A stretch of DNA of 62,486 nt from Clostridia bacterium. GTDB taxonomy: Bacteria > Bacillota > Clostridia > TANB77 > CAG-508. Below, in pieces: positions 1 through 8,278 of the stretch (the first letter of the stretch is position 1; every line of letters begins with the position of its first letter). The position numbers and the translations under genes are program-made. The notes beneath the pieces were generated by a model, which saw only the letters and a program-made list of their open reading frames with translations, had not been told where the DNA came from and did no database searches. Where the stretch lies: assembly GCA_017517685.1 (NCBI GenBank), contig JAFWYK010000001.1:1-62486 (forward strand), given 5' to 3'.

Positions 1-1
1 A

Positions 2-283
2 AAGAAAAAAGAAAAAGTAGAAAAGAAAAAAGATGAAAATGTAAAAAGATTTACAAGAAAGAAAGTAAGACAAATTGTTGAAGAAGTAGTAGAGGAAGTT
101 AAGAAGCCAAGAAGAGGTAGACCAACAAAAGCTGAAGCAGAAGAAAAAGCAAGACTTGCTGCTCTTAATGTACAAAAACCAAGAAGGGGTAGACCACCAA
201 AGAAAGATAAACCAAAAAGAGGTAGACCACCTAAAAAAGCTACAGAAAAAGCAAAAAGAGGAAGACCTGCAAAAAAGAAATAA
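2..283 (+). CDS. AT-hook-like basic protein, C-terminal part (5' truncated)
   Basis: The reading frame is open from the left edge to a TAA at 281-283, giving 93 residues of a longer protein. It is rich in Lys, Arg and Glu and holds four AT-hook-like cores: RRGRPT, RRGRPP, KRGRPP and KRGRPA, the last almost at the C-terminus. In HMGA-type proteins such GRP cores bind the minor groove of AT-rich DNA, so a nucleoid or nucleic-acid-binding tail is a fair inference. The N-terminal part is outside the window, so the parent family cannot be named. A promoter for the next gene starts about 30 bases after the stop, so the two genes are probably transcribed separately. Confidence 0.7.
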   Translation, partial: KKKEKVEKKKDENVKRFTRKKVRQIVEEVVEEVKKPRRGRPTKAEAEEKARLAALNVQKPRRGRPPKKDKPKRGRPPKKATEKAKRGRPAKKK

Positions 284-313
284 AATTTTAATATAAATGA
301 AAAAAATATAATA

Positions 314-342
314 TTGAAAAAATGGTTTCTGTAATATATAAT
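314..342 (+). promoter_or_regulatory. sigma-A-type promoter for the lepB operon
   Basis: TTGAAA (314-319) and TATAAT (337-342) are separated by 17 bases, upstream of lepB with no competing gene between. Predicted by consensus only. Confidence 0.6.
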
Positions 343-376
343 TCAAAAGACATTTTTATTCAGGGAAAGGCGAATA

Positions 377-1006
377 ATGAACGAGAAAGTTAAGGAAATT
401 TTTGAATGGATCTATTGCATAATAATTGCTTTAGTTTTAGCTTTATTATTTAGATATTTTGTTGGAACACCAACCATAGTACAACAAAGATCAATGTTTC
501 CAACATTAAAAGAAAATCAAAGATTGTTATTAAATAGAACGTTTAGAATTACTGGTGCGGAACTTGAAAGAGGCGATATAGTTACTTTTGAAGCTCCAAC
601 AAAGAAGTTCACAGAAATAGATGTTGATCAAACAAATCCAGTAGCAGTATATCAAAGAGAAGAAATGAATATATTTGAAAAATTCTTATTTTATAGCTTA
701 GAAATTACAAAAACAAGCTATATTAAAAGAGTAATTGGTATACCTGGAGATCATATAAAAATTGAAAATGGAAAAGTATATGTAAATGGAGAAGAACTTG
801 AAGAAGATTATTTAGCAGATGATGTAGTAACTACTTCAAATGTATTTAATGACTTTATAGTTCCAGAAGGTCATTTCTTTGCAATTGGTGATAATAGACC
901 AAAGAGTGTAGACTGTAGAGAGATTGGATGTATTCCATTTGATAAACTTGAAGGAATCGTATTCTTTAGATTCTGGCCATTAAATGTATTCGGAAAAATA
1001 GATTAG
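377..1006 (+). CDS. lepB: signal peptidase I
   Basis: This is an S26 serine peptidase that removes signal peptides on the outer face of the membrane. One N-terminal membrane segment (about residues 9-29) is followed by the catalytic Ser39 in RSMFPTL. The catalytic Lys is probably K117 in YIKRVIGIPGD, and the family box GDNR lies at 171-174 with downstream S177, D179 and R181. The 209-residue length is normal; about 40 extra residues between the Ser and Lys boxes form the variable part of the periplasm-like domain. The ATG is preceded by GGGAAAGGCG. It begins a run with holB and ricT and has its own promoter at 314-342. The family is certain; substrates cannot be told from sequence. Confidence 0.93.
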   Translation: MNEKVKEIFEWIYCIIIALVLALLFRYFVGTPTIVQQRSMFPTLKENQRLLLNRTFRITGAELERGDIVTFEAPTKKFTEIDVDQTNPVAVYQREEMNIFEKFLFYSLEITKTSYIKRVIGIPGDHIKIENGKVYVNGEELEEDYLADDVVTTSNVFNDFIVPEGHFFAIGDNRPKSVDCREIGCIPFDKLEGIVFFRFWPLNVFGKID

Positions 1007-1018
1007 AGGTAAAAGATT

Positions 1019-1930
1019 TTGGAATTTAAAAATATTATTGGAAATACAGAAGTTAAAGAATATTTAAATAAAAGTATAAGACAAAATAATATTTTACATA
1101 GCTACCTATTTCTAGGAAAAGAAGGAATAGGTAAGCTTTTGGTTGCAAAAGAATTTGCAAAAGCTATTTTATGTTTGAATGATGAAAAAAATGATTCATG
1201 TACATGTAAATCATGTACATGTTTTAATGGTGGGAATAATCCAGATTTTTATGTTATAAATGAAGCTGGAGAAACTATTAAAATTGAAGAAGTAAGAAAG
1301 ATAATTGCAAAAATTTATGAAAAACCAATTGTTTCTAACAAGAAGGTATATATAATAAATGATTGTGATAAAATGACGGATGAAGCTCAAAACTGTTTTT
1401 TGAAAACATTAGAAGAGCCACCAGAATTTATTACAATAATAATGATTTCATCAAATGATAACTTAATATTAAATACTATTAAATCAAGATGTATGACTGT
1501 TAAGTTTAAGAAAATTGATGATAATATATTAAAAGAGTTTGCAATTAATAATTTGGGTTATACTGATATTTCATCAAATCTTTTGAAATCTTTTGATGGA
1601 AGTATTGGTAAAGCAGCAATTTTACAAGAGAATAAAGCACTATATGATGAGATAGAAAAAGTAATTTCAAATTTTGATAAAAAAGATTTGATTGATATCA
1701 TATTAGATGCTAAAATATTATATGATAAAGAGAACATATTTAATATTTTAGATCATATTACAGTATGTTTATTTGCTAATGCTGAAAGAAATTCAAGATA
1801 CGTAGATTGCATAAAATATGTAAATGATTGTGCAAGAAAGATAAGAGCTTATAGCAATTTTGATATGAGTGTAGATATAATGATTTTTAGTATTTGGGAG
1901 GAATTAAATGAAAATAGTAACAGGTGTTAG
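1019..1930 (+). CDS. holB: DNA polymerase III subunit delta'
   Basis: A clamp-loader AAA+ subunit that helps load the beta sliding clamp. The P-loop region reads GKEGIGK (33-39), the zinc module is made by Cys 52, 61, 63, 66 and 68, and the sensor region carries the LEEPP and SRC (about residue 158) signatures of the family. Length 303 is close to normal. It starts at a TTG preceded by AGAGGT, 12 bases after lepB, and its end overlaps ricT by 23 bases, so translation is probably coupled. The holB-ricT pairing is common in Firmicutes and supports both calls. Confidence 0.9.
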   Translation: MEFKNIIGNTEVKEYLNKSIRQNNILHSYLFLGKEGIGKLLVAKEFAKAILCLNDEKNDSCTCKSCTCFNGGNNPDFYVINEAGETIKIEEVRKIIAKIYEKPIVSNKKVYIINDCDKMTDEAQNCFLKTLEEPPEFITIIMISSNDNLILNTIKSRCMTVKFKKIDDNILKEFAINNLGYTDISSNLLKSFDGSIGKAAILQENKALYDEIEKVISNFDKKDLIDIILDAKILYDKENIFNILDHITVCLFANAERNSRYVDCIKYVNDCARKIRAYSNFDMSVDIMIFSIWEELNENSNRC

Positions 1931-2834
1931 ATTTAAAAAACCTGGAAAGATATATTATTTTGATCCGGAAAATATACAATTAGATAAAGGTATGAACGTT
2001 ATTGTTGATACAGCGATGGGTGAGGAATATGGTGAAGTTGTTATTGCCAGAAAAGAAGTAGAAGATAACGAAGTTACAGAACCTCTAAAAAAAGTAATTA
2101 GAATAGCTACACACAAAGATGAAAAAATGCGTCAAGAAAATAAAGCAAAAGAAAAAGACGCATATAAAACATGCTTAGAAAAAATTAGTAAACACGAGCT
2201 TCCAATGAAGCTTATTGATGCTGAATATAAATATGATGGTTCAAAATTAATCTTTTATTTTACAGCTGATGGAAGAATTGACTTTAGAGAGTTAGTAAAA
2301 GATTTAGCAGCAGTATTTAGAACTAGAATTGAATTAAGACAAATTGGTGTTAGAGATGAAGTTAAAAGATGCGGTGGAAATGGTGTTTGCGGAAGAGAAC
2401 TATGCTGTTGTACATTTTTAGGAAACTTTGAAACTGTTTCTATTAAAATGGCAAAAGAGCAAAATATATCTCTAAATCCGTCAAAAATTTCAGGAAACTG
2501 TGGTAGATTAATGTGCTGCTTAAAATATGAACAAGAAGTATATGAAGAAAAATTAAAAATCTTACCAAAAGTAGGAGCTATTGTAAAAACTCAAGAAGGA
2601 ACTGGAGAAGTTTGCGCAGTTGAAACTTTAAAAGAAGTCGTAAGAGTTAAATATCAAGATGGCGAGGATGTATATTTCAAAAAACATGAAGCAAAAGATG
2701 TAGTTGTTATCAAAGATGTAGAACGTGATGACGACAGACTTGTTGCGGACAATGATGCAGATTTAGAAGAACTTAAAAATTTAGAAAAACTTGAAAGAGC
2801 TGACAAGAATAATACATCACACGATGATATTTAG
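1908..2834 (+). CDS. ricT: PSP1 domain protein RicT/YaaT, RNase Y cofactor
   Basis: RicT (YaaT) belongs to the PSP1 family. In Bacillus it forms the Fe-S complex RicA-RicF-RicT, which steers RNase Y mRNA processing and affects sporulation and competence. The signature is the cysteine-rich core: RCGGNGVCG followed by ELCCC, then the second cluster NCGRLMCCLKYEQ, with the surrounding FRTRIELRQIGVRDE strand. Length 308 fits. The ATG at 1908 sits inside the end of holB and has GGGAGGA just upstream. The C-terminal 40 residues are acidic and variable. No ricA or ricF is visible in the window. Confidence 0.92.
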   Translation: MKIVTGVRFKKPGKIYYFDPENIQLDKGMNVIVDTAMGEEYGEVVIARKEVEDNEVTEPLKKVIRIATHKDEKMRQENKAKEKDAYKTCLEKISKHELPMKLIDAEYKYDGSKLIFYFTADGRIDFRELVKDLAAVFRTRIELRQIGVRDEVKRCGGNGVCGRELCCCTFLGNFETVSIKMAKEQNISLNPSKISGNCGRLMCCLKYEQEVYEEKLKILPKVGAIVKTQEGTGEVCAVETLKEVVRVKYQDGEDVYFKKHEAKDVVVIKDVERDDDRLVADNDADLEELKNLEKLERADKNNTSHDDI

Positions 2835-2856
2835 ATCTGAATTAAAGTTTTAAAAA

Positions 2857-2884
2857 TTGAATATGTTAAACAAAAGAATAAAAT
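2857..2884 (+). promoter_or_regulatory. possible promoter for mtaD
   Basis: TTGAAT (2857-2862), a 16-base spacer and TAAAAT (2879-2884) lie in the 77-base gap before the deaminase gene. A weak match in AT-rich DNA. Confidence 0.35.
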
Positions 2885-2911
2885 CATGATAGCTTGAGGG
2901 GAAACAATTAG

Positions 2912-4192
2912 ATGAAAACGCTTATAACAAATGCTTACGTATTAGACATGGTAGGAGATACAGCTAATATCGAGAAAAAAGAGATACTTATTAACGATAA
3001 CATTATCGAGATAATAGATAAAGAGATAGATAAAAACATCGAAGTAGATGAGAAAATAAATGCCAAAAATATGCTTGTAATGCCAGGGTTAGTTAATACA
3101 CATACACACCTTGCAATGAGTATATTTAGAGGATATAAAGCAGATAAAAAATTAATGGATTGGCTAGAAGATGCAATATTTCCTGTAGAAGATAAACTTC
3201 AACCGGAAGATATTTATTGGAATTCATATTTATCTTGCCTTGAAATGATAAAATCAGGTACAACAACATGTAATGACATGTATTTTGGAATGAATAAAAC
3301 TGTTGAAGCAATAAATGATACAGGTTTAAGAGCTGTAGTTGCTTGGTGTATTAAAGATGATGCAATAAAAGACAAGATAGAAAAAACAAGAGAATTTGCA
3401 AAAATCTATAATGGAAACAAAGACAGTAAAATTAAAATTTATGTTTCTGCAGATGCACCACATACATGTAATCCAGATACTATTAAATTATGTGTTGAAC
3501 TTGCAAAAGAATTGAATACAGGTCTTCATATTCATTTATCAGAAACAATAGATGAAGAAACAAAGATTAAATCAAGATACTCAAAAAGAAGCACAGAATA
3601 TTTGAACGATTTGAATGCGTTTGACGTTCCTGTAGTTTTAGCGCATGGAATATATGTTTCGGATAGTGATATAGAAATTTTAAAGAAAATTAAAGGTGGA
3701 ATTTCACATAACCCAATTAGTAATTGTAAATTATCTTCTGGAATTTGCGATGTTGCAAAATTAAGAGAAAATGGAATAACTATTGGACTTGGAACAGATG
3801 GTATAGGAAGTACTACAACAATGGATATGTTTGAAGAAATGAAAACAGCGGCATATCTTCAAAAAGTTAGTACAAAAGAGCCAAGTGTAATTTCAGCTTA
3901 TGATATTTTAAAAATGGCTACAATAGATGGAGCTAAAGTACTTGGAATGGATGATCAAATTGGTACATTAGAACCAGGTAAGAAAGCTGATATGATATTT
4001 ATCAAAACAGATAAAATACATATGTGTCCAGCTAATGATGTTTGCTATAATTTAGTGTATTCGTCAAATGGAGCTGATGTTGAATCTGTTATGATAGATG
4101 GAAAAATTATAATGCAAAATAGAAAAATGATTAACTTAGACGAAAAACAAGTTATGCGTCAAGTAAAAAAGATTGCAAAAAGACTATTATAG
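2912..4192 (+). CDS. mtaD: 5-methylthioadenosine / S-adenosylhomocysteine deaminase
   Basis: An amidohydrolase-superfamily cytosolic enzyme that deaminates methylthioadenosine or S-adenosylhomocysteine to the inosine form, part of methionine and SAM recycling. Visible metal and catalytic motifs are HTH (64-66), HIHLSET, HGIYVS, the SHNPISNCKL block and GTDGIGSTTTMDM with the metal Asp. Length 426 is typical. The start is ATG with a GAGGGG site upstream. Other amino-hydrolases of this branch (guanine or N-formimino substrates) share the fold, so the substrate is a family inference. No SAM-cycle gene stands next to it. Confidence 0.85.
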   Translation: MKTLITNAYVLDMVGDTANIEKKEILINDNIIEIIDKEIDKNIEVDEKINAKNMLVMPGLVNTHTHLAMSIFRGYKADKKLMDWLEDAIFPVEDKLQPEDIYWNSYLSCLEMIKSGTTTCNDMYFGMNKTVEAINDTGLRAVVAWCIKDDAIKDKIEKTREFAKIYNGNKDSKIKIYVSADAPHTCNPDTIKLCVELAKELNTGLHIHLSETIDEETKIKSRYSKRSTEYLNDLNAFDVPVVLAHGIYVSDSDIEILKKIKGGISHNPISNCKLSSGICDVAKLRENGITIGLGTDGIGSTTTMDMFEEMKTAAYLQKVSTKEPSVISAYDILKMATIDGAKVLGMDDQIGTLEPGKKADMIFIKTDKIHMCPANDVCYNLVYSSNGADVESVMIDGKIIMQNRKMINLDEKQVMRQVKKIAKRLL

Positions 4193-4253
4193 TTCTATAA
4201 TAATAACATAGAAATAAAATAGATATAAATTTGGTGAAAGGAGGAGTTTTAAA

Positions 4254-4430
4254 ATGGCATACAGAATTAATGAAAAATGTATTTCTTGTGGAGCATGTGA
4301 AGGAGCTTGTCCAGTTGCTTGTATCAAAGCAGGAGCTGAAAGATATGTAATCGATGAAGCTACATGTATTTCTTGCGGAACATGTAGAGGAGTTTGCCCA
4401 GTTGAAGCACCTAATCCAGTAGAGGAATAA
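4254..4430 (+). CDS. 2[4Fe-4S] ferredoxin
   Basis: A 58-residue protein beginning MAYRINEKCISCGACEG. It has two copies of the Cys-x2-Cys-x2-Cys-x3-Cys-Pro motif (CISCGACEGACP and CISCGTCRGVCP), the arrangement of clostridial 2[4Fe-4S] ferredoxins that carry low-potential electrons in anaerobes. A strong GAAAGGAGG site precedes the ATG. It stands alone between mtaD and a terminator-like hairpin, and its partner oxidoreductase is not in the window. Confidence 0.95.
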   Translation: MAYRINEKCISCGACEGACPVACIKAGAERYVIDEATCISCGTCRGVCPVEAPNPVEE

Positions 4431-4476
4431 TAAAATTACATAGACACGAAGTGAATAGAAGATTATGATTTAAAAT

Positions 4477-4516
4477 AAAAATATTATTAGGTTTTCCTGA
4501 TAATATTTTTTTTATT
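4477..4516 (+). terminator. intrinsic terminator after the ferredoxin gene
   Basis: An AT-rich stem (AAATATTATTAGG with CCTGATAATATTT, one G-T pair) around a TTTT loop, followed by a T-rich tract. Confidence 0.75.
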
Positions 4517-4575
4517 TTTTCTTAATATTTCTATGATTATATGATAAAATGTAGAAAAAAGTTAGAGGAGTAAAT

Positions 4576-5130
4576 ATGAAAGAAGAATTTTTAGAATTAT
4601 TAAAAAGTACAAACCGTGAGGGTATAGATAAATTAATAGAATTTATAGAGAAAACAGATTTTTTTAAAGCACCTGCAAGTACAAAATATCATGGTAATTA
4701 TGAAGGTGGATTATTAGAACATAGTATGAAAGTTTATGAATTATTAGTTCAAAAAGTGCAAAATTCACCAATAGAGATTAATACTCCTGCAGAAAGTTTA
4801 ATTTTAATTGCATTATTACACGATATTTGTAAAGTTAATTTTTATAAAGTTGATTATAGAAATGCAAAGAATGAATTTGGAGAATGGGAAAAAGTTCCAT
4901 ATTATACAATAGAAGATACAATTCCATATGGTCATGGTGAGAAAAGTGTTATGATGCTAACTGAGTATATTAAACTTACTAGTGAAGAAAAATATGCAAT
5001 TAGATGGCATATGGGCTTTACAGAACCAAAAGAATCTTATGGAACATTAGGACAAGCATTCAAAAAATATCCAGTAGCACTTTTAGTACATGAAGCAGAT
5101 TTAGAAGCTACATATTTTTTCAATATATAA
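4576..5130 (+). CDS. HD-domain hydrolase
   Basis: A 184-residue soluble protein of the HD metal-dependent phosphohydrolase superfamily. Visible ligand motifs are an early His in GGLLEHSMKVYE, the HD pair in ALLHDICKVNF, a His in YGHGEKSVMML and a late HEADLEA. This order is that of single-domain HD proteins acting on nucleotides or nucleic acids. The ATG follows GTTAGAGGAG. It is flanked by a terminator upstream and a promoter downstream and so is probably monocistronic. The substrate cannot be read from the sequence. Confidence 0.8.
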   Translation: MKEEFLELLKSTNREGIDKLIEFIEKTDFFKAPASTKYHGNYEGGLLEHSMKVYELLVQKVQNSPIEINTPAESLILIALLHDICKVNFYKVDYRNAKNEFGEWEKVPYYTIEDTIPYGHGEKSVMMLTEYIKLTSEEKYAIRWHMGFTEPKESYGTLGQAFKKYPVALLVHEADLEATYFFNI

Positions 5131-5159
5131 TTGATATAGAAAATTAGTAATGATATAAT
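5131..5159 (+). promoter_or_regulatory. sigma-A-type promoter
   Basis: TTGATA (5131-5136) and TATAAT (5154-5159) with a 17-base spacer, directly after the HD gene and 36 bases before the J-domain gene. Confidence 0.55.
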
Positions 5160-5194
5160 TTTATATATAATTTTTAGAGTAATAGGTGAAGAAA

Positions 5195-5959
5195 ATGGTA
5201 ACTATTTATGATTTATTAGAAGTTAGTGAGAACGCTAGCAAAGAAGAAATTGAAAAATCATATACAAGATTGATAATGGAATATCAAATGAATCCATCTT
5301 TAGATGCTGAAGCAAATAAAGATAATGAAATGATTTTAAATAAACTTAAAATTGCATATGGCATATTATCAAATGATGAGAAGAGAAAGAAATATGATGA
5401 AGATTTAGCTAAAAAGAGAGCTGAAGAATTAATTAAAAATGTATCGGTTGCTCCACAAGTTAACGAAGAATCACAAAAGGTAGAAGAACCAGTTCAAGAA
5501 AAACCAGTAGAACCTGTACAATCAGTTCCTGATCAACCTACTACTCAAACAAACGAGATTGTTGAAACAAACGAATCTTATAAAATAGTTGAAGAAGAGG
5601 AAGAAGTTGTTTTAACAAAAGAAGAGCAAGCTAGACTTAGAAAAGCTGCTCAAAAAGAGTTCAAGACAAATCTAAAAAAAGCTCAAAAAGCTGAAGAAGA
5701 ATATAATCAAGCATACAATGAAGCATATAATAACTATTTAAGAAAATTAGGTTATGAAGTAAAAGAACCTTGGACTTGGAAAAGAGTTAAAAATACAATT
5801 ATAGGAATTTTAATTATTGTCATAGTATGTGCATTAGTATGGATTATACCACCAACAAGACAAATATTAATTGATTTTTATAATGAAAATTATATAGTAA
5901 AAGCATTAGTTGATATAGTAATTGCACTTGTAAATGCTATACTAGGAATTTTTAAATAA
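5195..5959 (+). CDS. degenerate J-domain membrane protein
   Basis: The N-terminal 65 residues follow the J-domain pattern (YDLLEVSENASKEEIEKSY, then AYGILSNDEKRKKYDED). The HPD tripeptide that activates Hsp70 is missing: the loop after helix 2 reads EYQMNPSLD. A Pro/Glu/Val-rich linker (about 85-145), a charged helical stretch and one membrane segment (about 205-225, GILIIVIVCALVWII) follow, with about 30 residues after it. I chose the ATG at 5195 because AGGTGAAG sits 5-8 bases upstream; a GTG at 5186 is in frame but has no good site. The next gene, a PBP, begins 11 bases after the stop, so the two look co-transcribed. Function is unknown; DnaK co-chaperone activity is unlikely. Confidence 0.75.
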   Translation: MVTIYDLLEVSENASKEEIEKSYTRLIMEYQMNPSLDAEANKDNEMILNKLKIAYGILSNDEKRKKYDEDLAKKRAEELIKNVSVAPQVNEESQKVEEPVQEKPVEPVQSVPDQPTTQTNEIVETNESYKIVEEEEEVVLTKEEQARLRKAAQKEFKTNLKKAQKAEEEYNQAYNEAYNNYLRKLGYEVKEPWTWKRVKNTIIGILIIVIVCALVWIIPPTRQILIDFYNENYIVKALVDIVIALVNAILGIFK

Positions 5960-5969
5960 AGGAGGATAA

Positions 5970-8216
5970 ATGGTAAAGAAAACTCCAAGAAAAAATTCTA
6001 CTGATGAGATGACTAAAAGACTTTCGTTTGTAAAATGGTTTGCAACATTGTTATTCTTTTGTGTAGTAGTACATTTAGCATATATTCAATTTGTTGATGG
6101 AGAAGAACTAAAAAGAAAAGCATATAATAATCAAAACCTTAATCAACTAATTAGTCCTAATCGTGGTACTATATATGATGCAAAAGGAGAAGTGTTAGCA
6201 CAATCAATTGCTGTAGACACTGTATCTCTTAACCCAGGAATGTTAGTATATTCAAATAATAAAGATGTTCCTAATAATGTTGTAGCAGAAGGATTATCAA
6301 ATATATTTAATGTTACTTATGAAGAGATGATAGAAAAACTAGAAAGTGGAAAATCAGTAGTAATTGTCGAGAAAAAAGTAGATAAAGAAAAAGTTGATAA
6401 GCTAAAAAAATGGATGGCTGATAATAAAATTACAGCTGGTATAAATGTAGACGAAGATTCAAAAAGATTTTATCCATATAATAATTTAGCATCAAATTTA
6501 ATTGGTTTTTGTGGTACAGAAAATACAGGTAGAACAGGTCTTGAAGAAAGATGGAATAGAGTACTAACTGGTACTGCTGGTAAAGTTGTAACAACTGTTG
6601 ATTTACACAAAAATCCAATTTCAGATGAAGATGAACAATATATTGCCTCAGAAGATGGTAGCAATATTTACTTAACAATTGATGTATTAATTCAATCAAC
6701 TGCAGAAAAATATTTAGAGCAAGCAATGCAAGAAAATCCGACTGCAAAATCTGGAACTTGCATTATTATGAATCCACAAAATGGTGATATATATGCTATG
6801 GCAAGTAATCCAACATATAATTTAAATTCACCATCAAGTTATGAAGCGACAGGTTATACAGAAGATGAATGGAAAGCATTGCCAGCAGAAGAGAGATCTG
6901 CATCATTATTGAATTTATGGAAAAATAAAGCTGTTTCTGGAACATATGAACCAGGATCAACATTTAAGTTAATTACAGCTGCTGTTGGTTTGGAAGAAGG
7001 GTTGGTAACAACAGATAAAGCAGGAGACTTTTATTGCTCAGGTTCATATGTAGTTGATCCAGATGAAAAACCAATTAGCTGTTGGAGACCAGTTCCACAT
7101 GAATCTCAAACATTAAGAGATGCACTTCAAAATTCATGTAACCCTGCATTTATGCAATTAGGTCAAAGAATTGGTGCTAGCACATTATATAAATATTTTG
7201 ATGCATTTGGATTGTTTGATGAAGTAGGTAGTGACATTTCAAAAGCATATGAAGGTACATTCTATGATTTATCTGATATGGGACCAGTTGAGCTTGCGAC
7301 AACATCATTTGGACAAAGATTTGAAGTTTCACCATTACAATTAATTTCAGCTATTTCAGCTATTTGTAATGAAGGTGTATATGTAGAACCAAGAATAGTA
7401 AATAAAGTTGAAAATACAGATACAGGAAGTATTGAAATTATAGATACTAAAGATGTGAGACAAGTTATATCTAAAGAAACTGCTGATAAAGTTAAAGATA
7501 TGATGCAATCAGTTGTTGTAAAAGGTACTGGTAGACAAGCTGCTGTTGAAGGATATTCAATAGGTGGTAAGAGCGGTACTTCAGAACCGATTGCAGCTAA
7601 TATAGAAGAAGGATATGTTGCTTCATTTATTGCTGCATCTCCAATTGAAAATACTCAAGTAGTAGTATTGTTCATGTTAGAGGGATTAAGTAAAGATGCA
7701 GAGCATCAAGGTGGTACTGTTGCAGGACCATATGTGTCAAAAATATTAGGAGAAGTACTTCCTTATTTAGGTGTTGCATCTACATCAAATACAAAAGAAG
7801 ATTCTAAAGATGAAGATAAATTAGTTTCAATTCCAAATGTTAAAGATAAATCTTTACAAGAGGCAACATCATTACTTCAAAATTTAGGGTTCAAAGTTAT
7901 AGCAAAAGAAGTAGATGATACAAATACAGCTCTTGTATATGATCAAGTACCAAAATATGGAACATCATTAGAAGAAGGTTCTGTAATTTATTTATACACT
8001 TCTGAAGATGAAGCTAGAAATATGGTAAAAGTTCCAAATATTAAAGGAATGACAGCTAAAGAAGCTACAAATGCATTAAAAGCACAAAATTTAAATATTA
8101 ATATAGATGGAACAGTTGGTGTTGTAATTACACAAGATCCAATATTTGATACAGAAGTTGAAGCTGGTTCAGTTATTGATGTAGTAATCAAAAAAGAATT
8201 AGTTGATGCTCACTAA
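5970..8216 (+). CDS. class B penicillin-binding protein with two PASTA domains (SpoVD/FtsI type)
   Basis: A D,D-transpeptidase that cross-links peptidoglycan outside the membrane. One N-terminal anchor (about residues 20-40) is followed by the PBP dimer domain and the transpeptidase domain with S330-TFK, SCN (about 389) and K534-SG. Two PASTA domains (about 612-675 and 683-745) close the protein; such domains bind peptidoglycan or beta-lactams. The 748-residue length matches SpoVD. A GGAGG site precedes the ATG. It is paralogous to the PBP at 44204, which lacks PASTA. A sporulation or division role cannot be separated from sequence alone. Confidence 0.9.
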   Translation: MVKKTPRKNSTDEMTKRLSFVKWFATLLFFCVVVHLAYIQFVDGEELKRKAYNNQNLNQLISPNRGTIYDAKGEVLAQSIAVDTVSLNPGMLVYSNNKDVPNNVVAEGLSNIFNVTYEEMIEKLESGKSVVIVEKKVDKEKVDKLKKWMADNKITAGINVDEDSKRFYPYNNLASNLIGFCGTENTGRTGLEERWNRVLTGTAGKVVTTVDLHKNPISDEDEQYIASEDGSNIYLTIDVLIQSTAEKYLEQAMQENPTAKSGTCIIMNPQNGDIYAMASNPTYNLNSPSSYEATGYTEDEWKALPAEERSASLLNLWKNKAVSGTYEPGSTFKLITAAVGLEEGLVTTDKAGDFYCSGSYVVDPDEKPISCWRPVPHESQTLRDALQNSCNPAFMQLGQRIGASTLYKYFDAFGLFDEVGSDISKAYEGTFYDLSDMGPVELATTSFGQRFEVSPLQLISAISAICNEGVYVEPRIVNKVENTDTGSIEIIDTKDVRQVISKETADKVKDMMQSVVVKGTGRQAAVEGYSIGGKSGTSEPIAANIEEGYVASFIAASPIENTQVVVLFMLEGLSKDAEHQGGTVAGPYVSKILGEVLPYLGVASTSNTKEDSKDEDKLVSIPNVKDKSLQEATSLLQNLGFKVIAKEVDDTNTALVYDQVPKYGTSLEEGSVIYLYTSEDEARNMVKVPNIKGMTAKEATNALKAQNLNINIDGTVGVVITQDPIFDTEVEAGSVIDVVIKKELVDAH

Positions 8217-8235
8217 AAAGTAATAAATAATTAAT

Positions 8236-8278
8236 AAAAACATACAATTCCTTAAAGAGGTGATTGTATGTTTTTTTT
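8236..8278 (+). terminator. terminator-like hairpin that contains the dapF start codon
   Basis: A perfect 13-bp inverted repeat (8236-8248 with 8263-8275) encloses a 14-base loop and runs into eight T residues (8271-8278). The loop carries the dapF ribosome-binding site (GAGGTG, 8257-8262) and the 3' arm carries the ATG (8268-8270). It can act as an intrinsic terminator after the PBP gene and as a block to dapF initiation. Confidence 0.7.

Noticed and set aside
6430..6747. Leu-rich minus-strand frames inside the PBP gene (and similar ones inside murG, topA and the surface protein gene)
   Set aside because: They are shadows of AT-rich coding sequence, with no ribosome site or independent codon signal.
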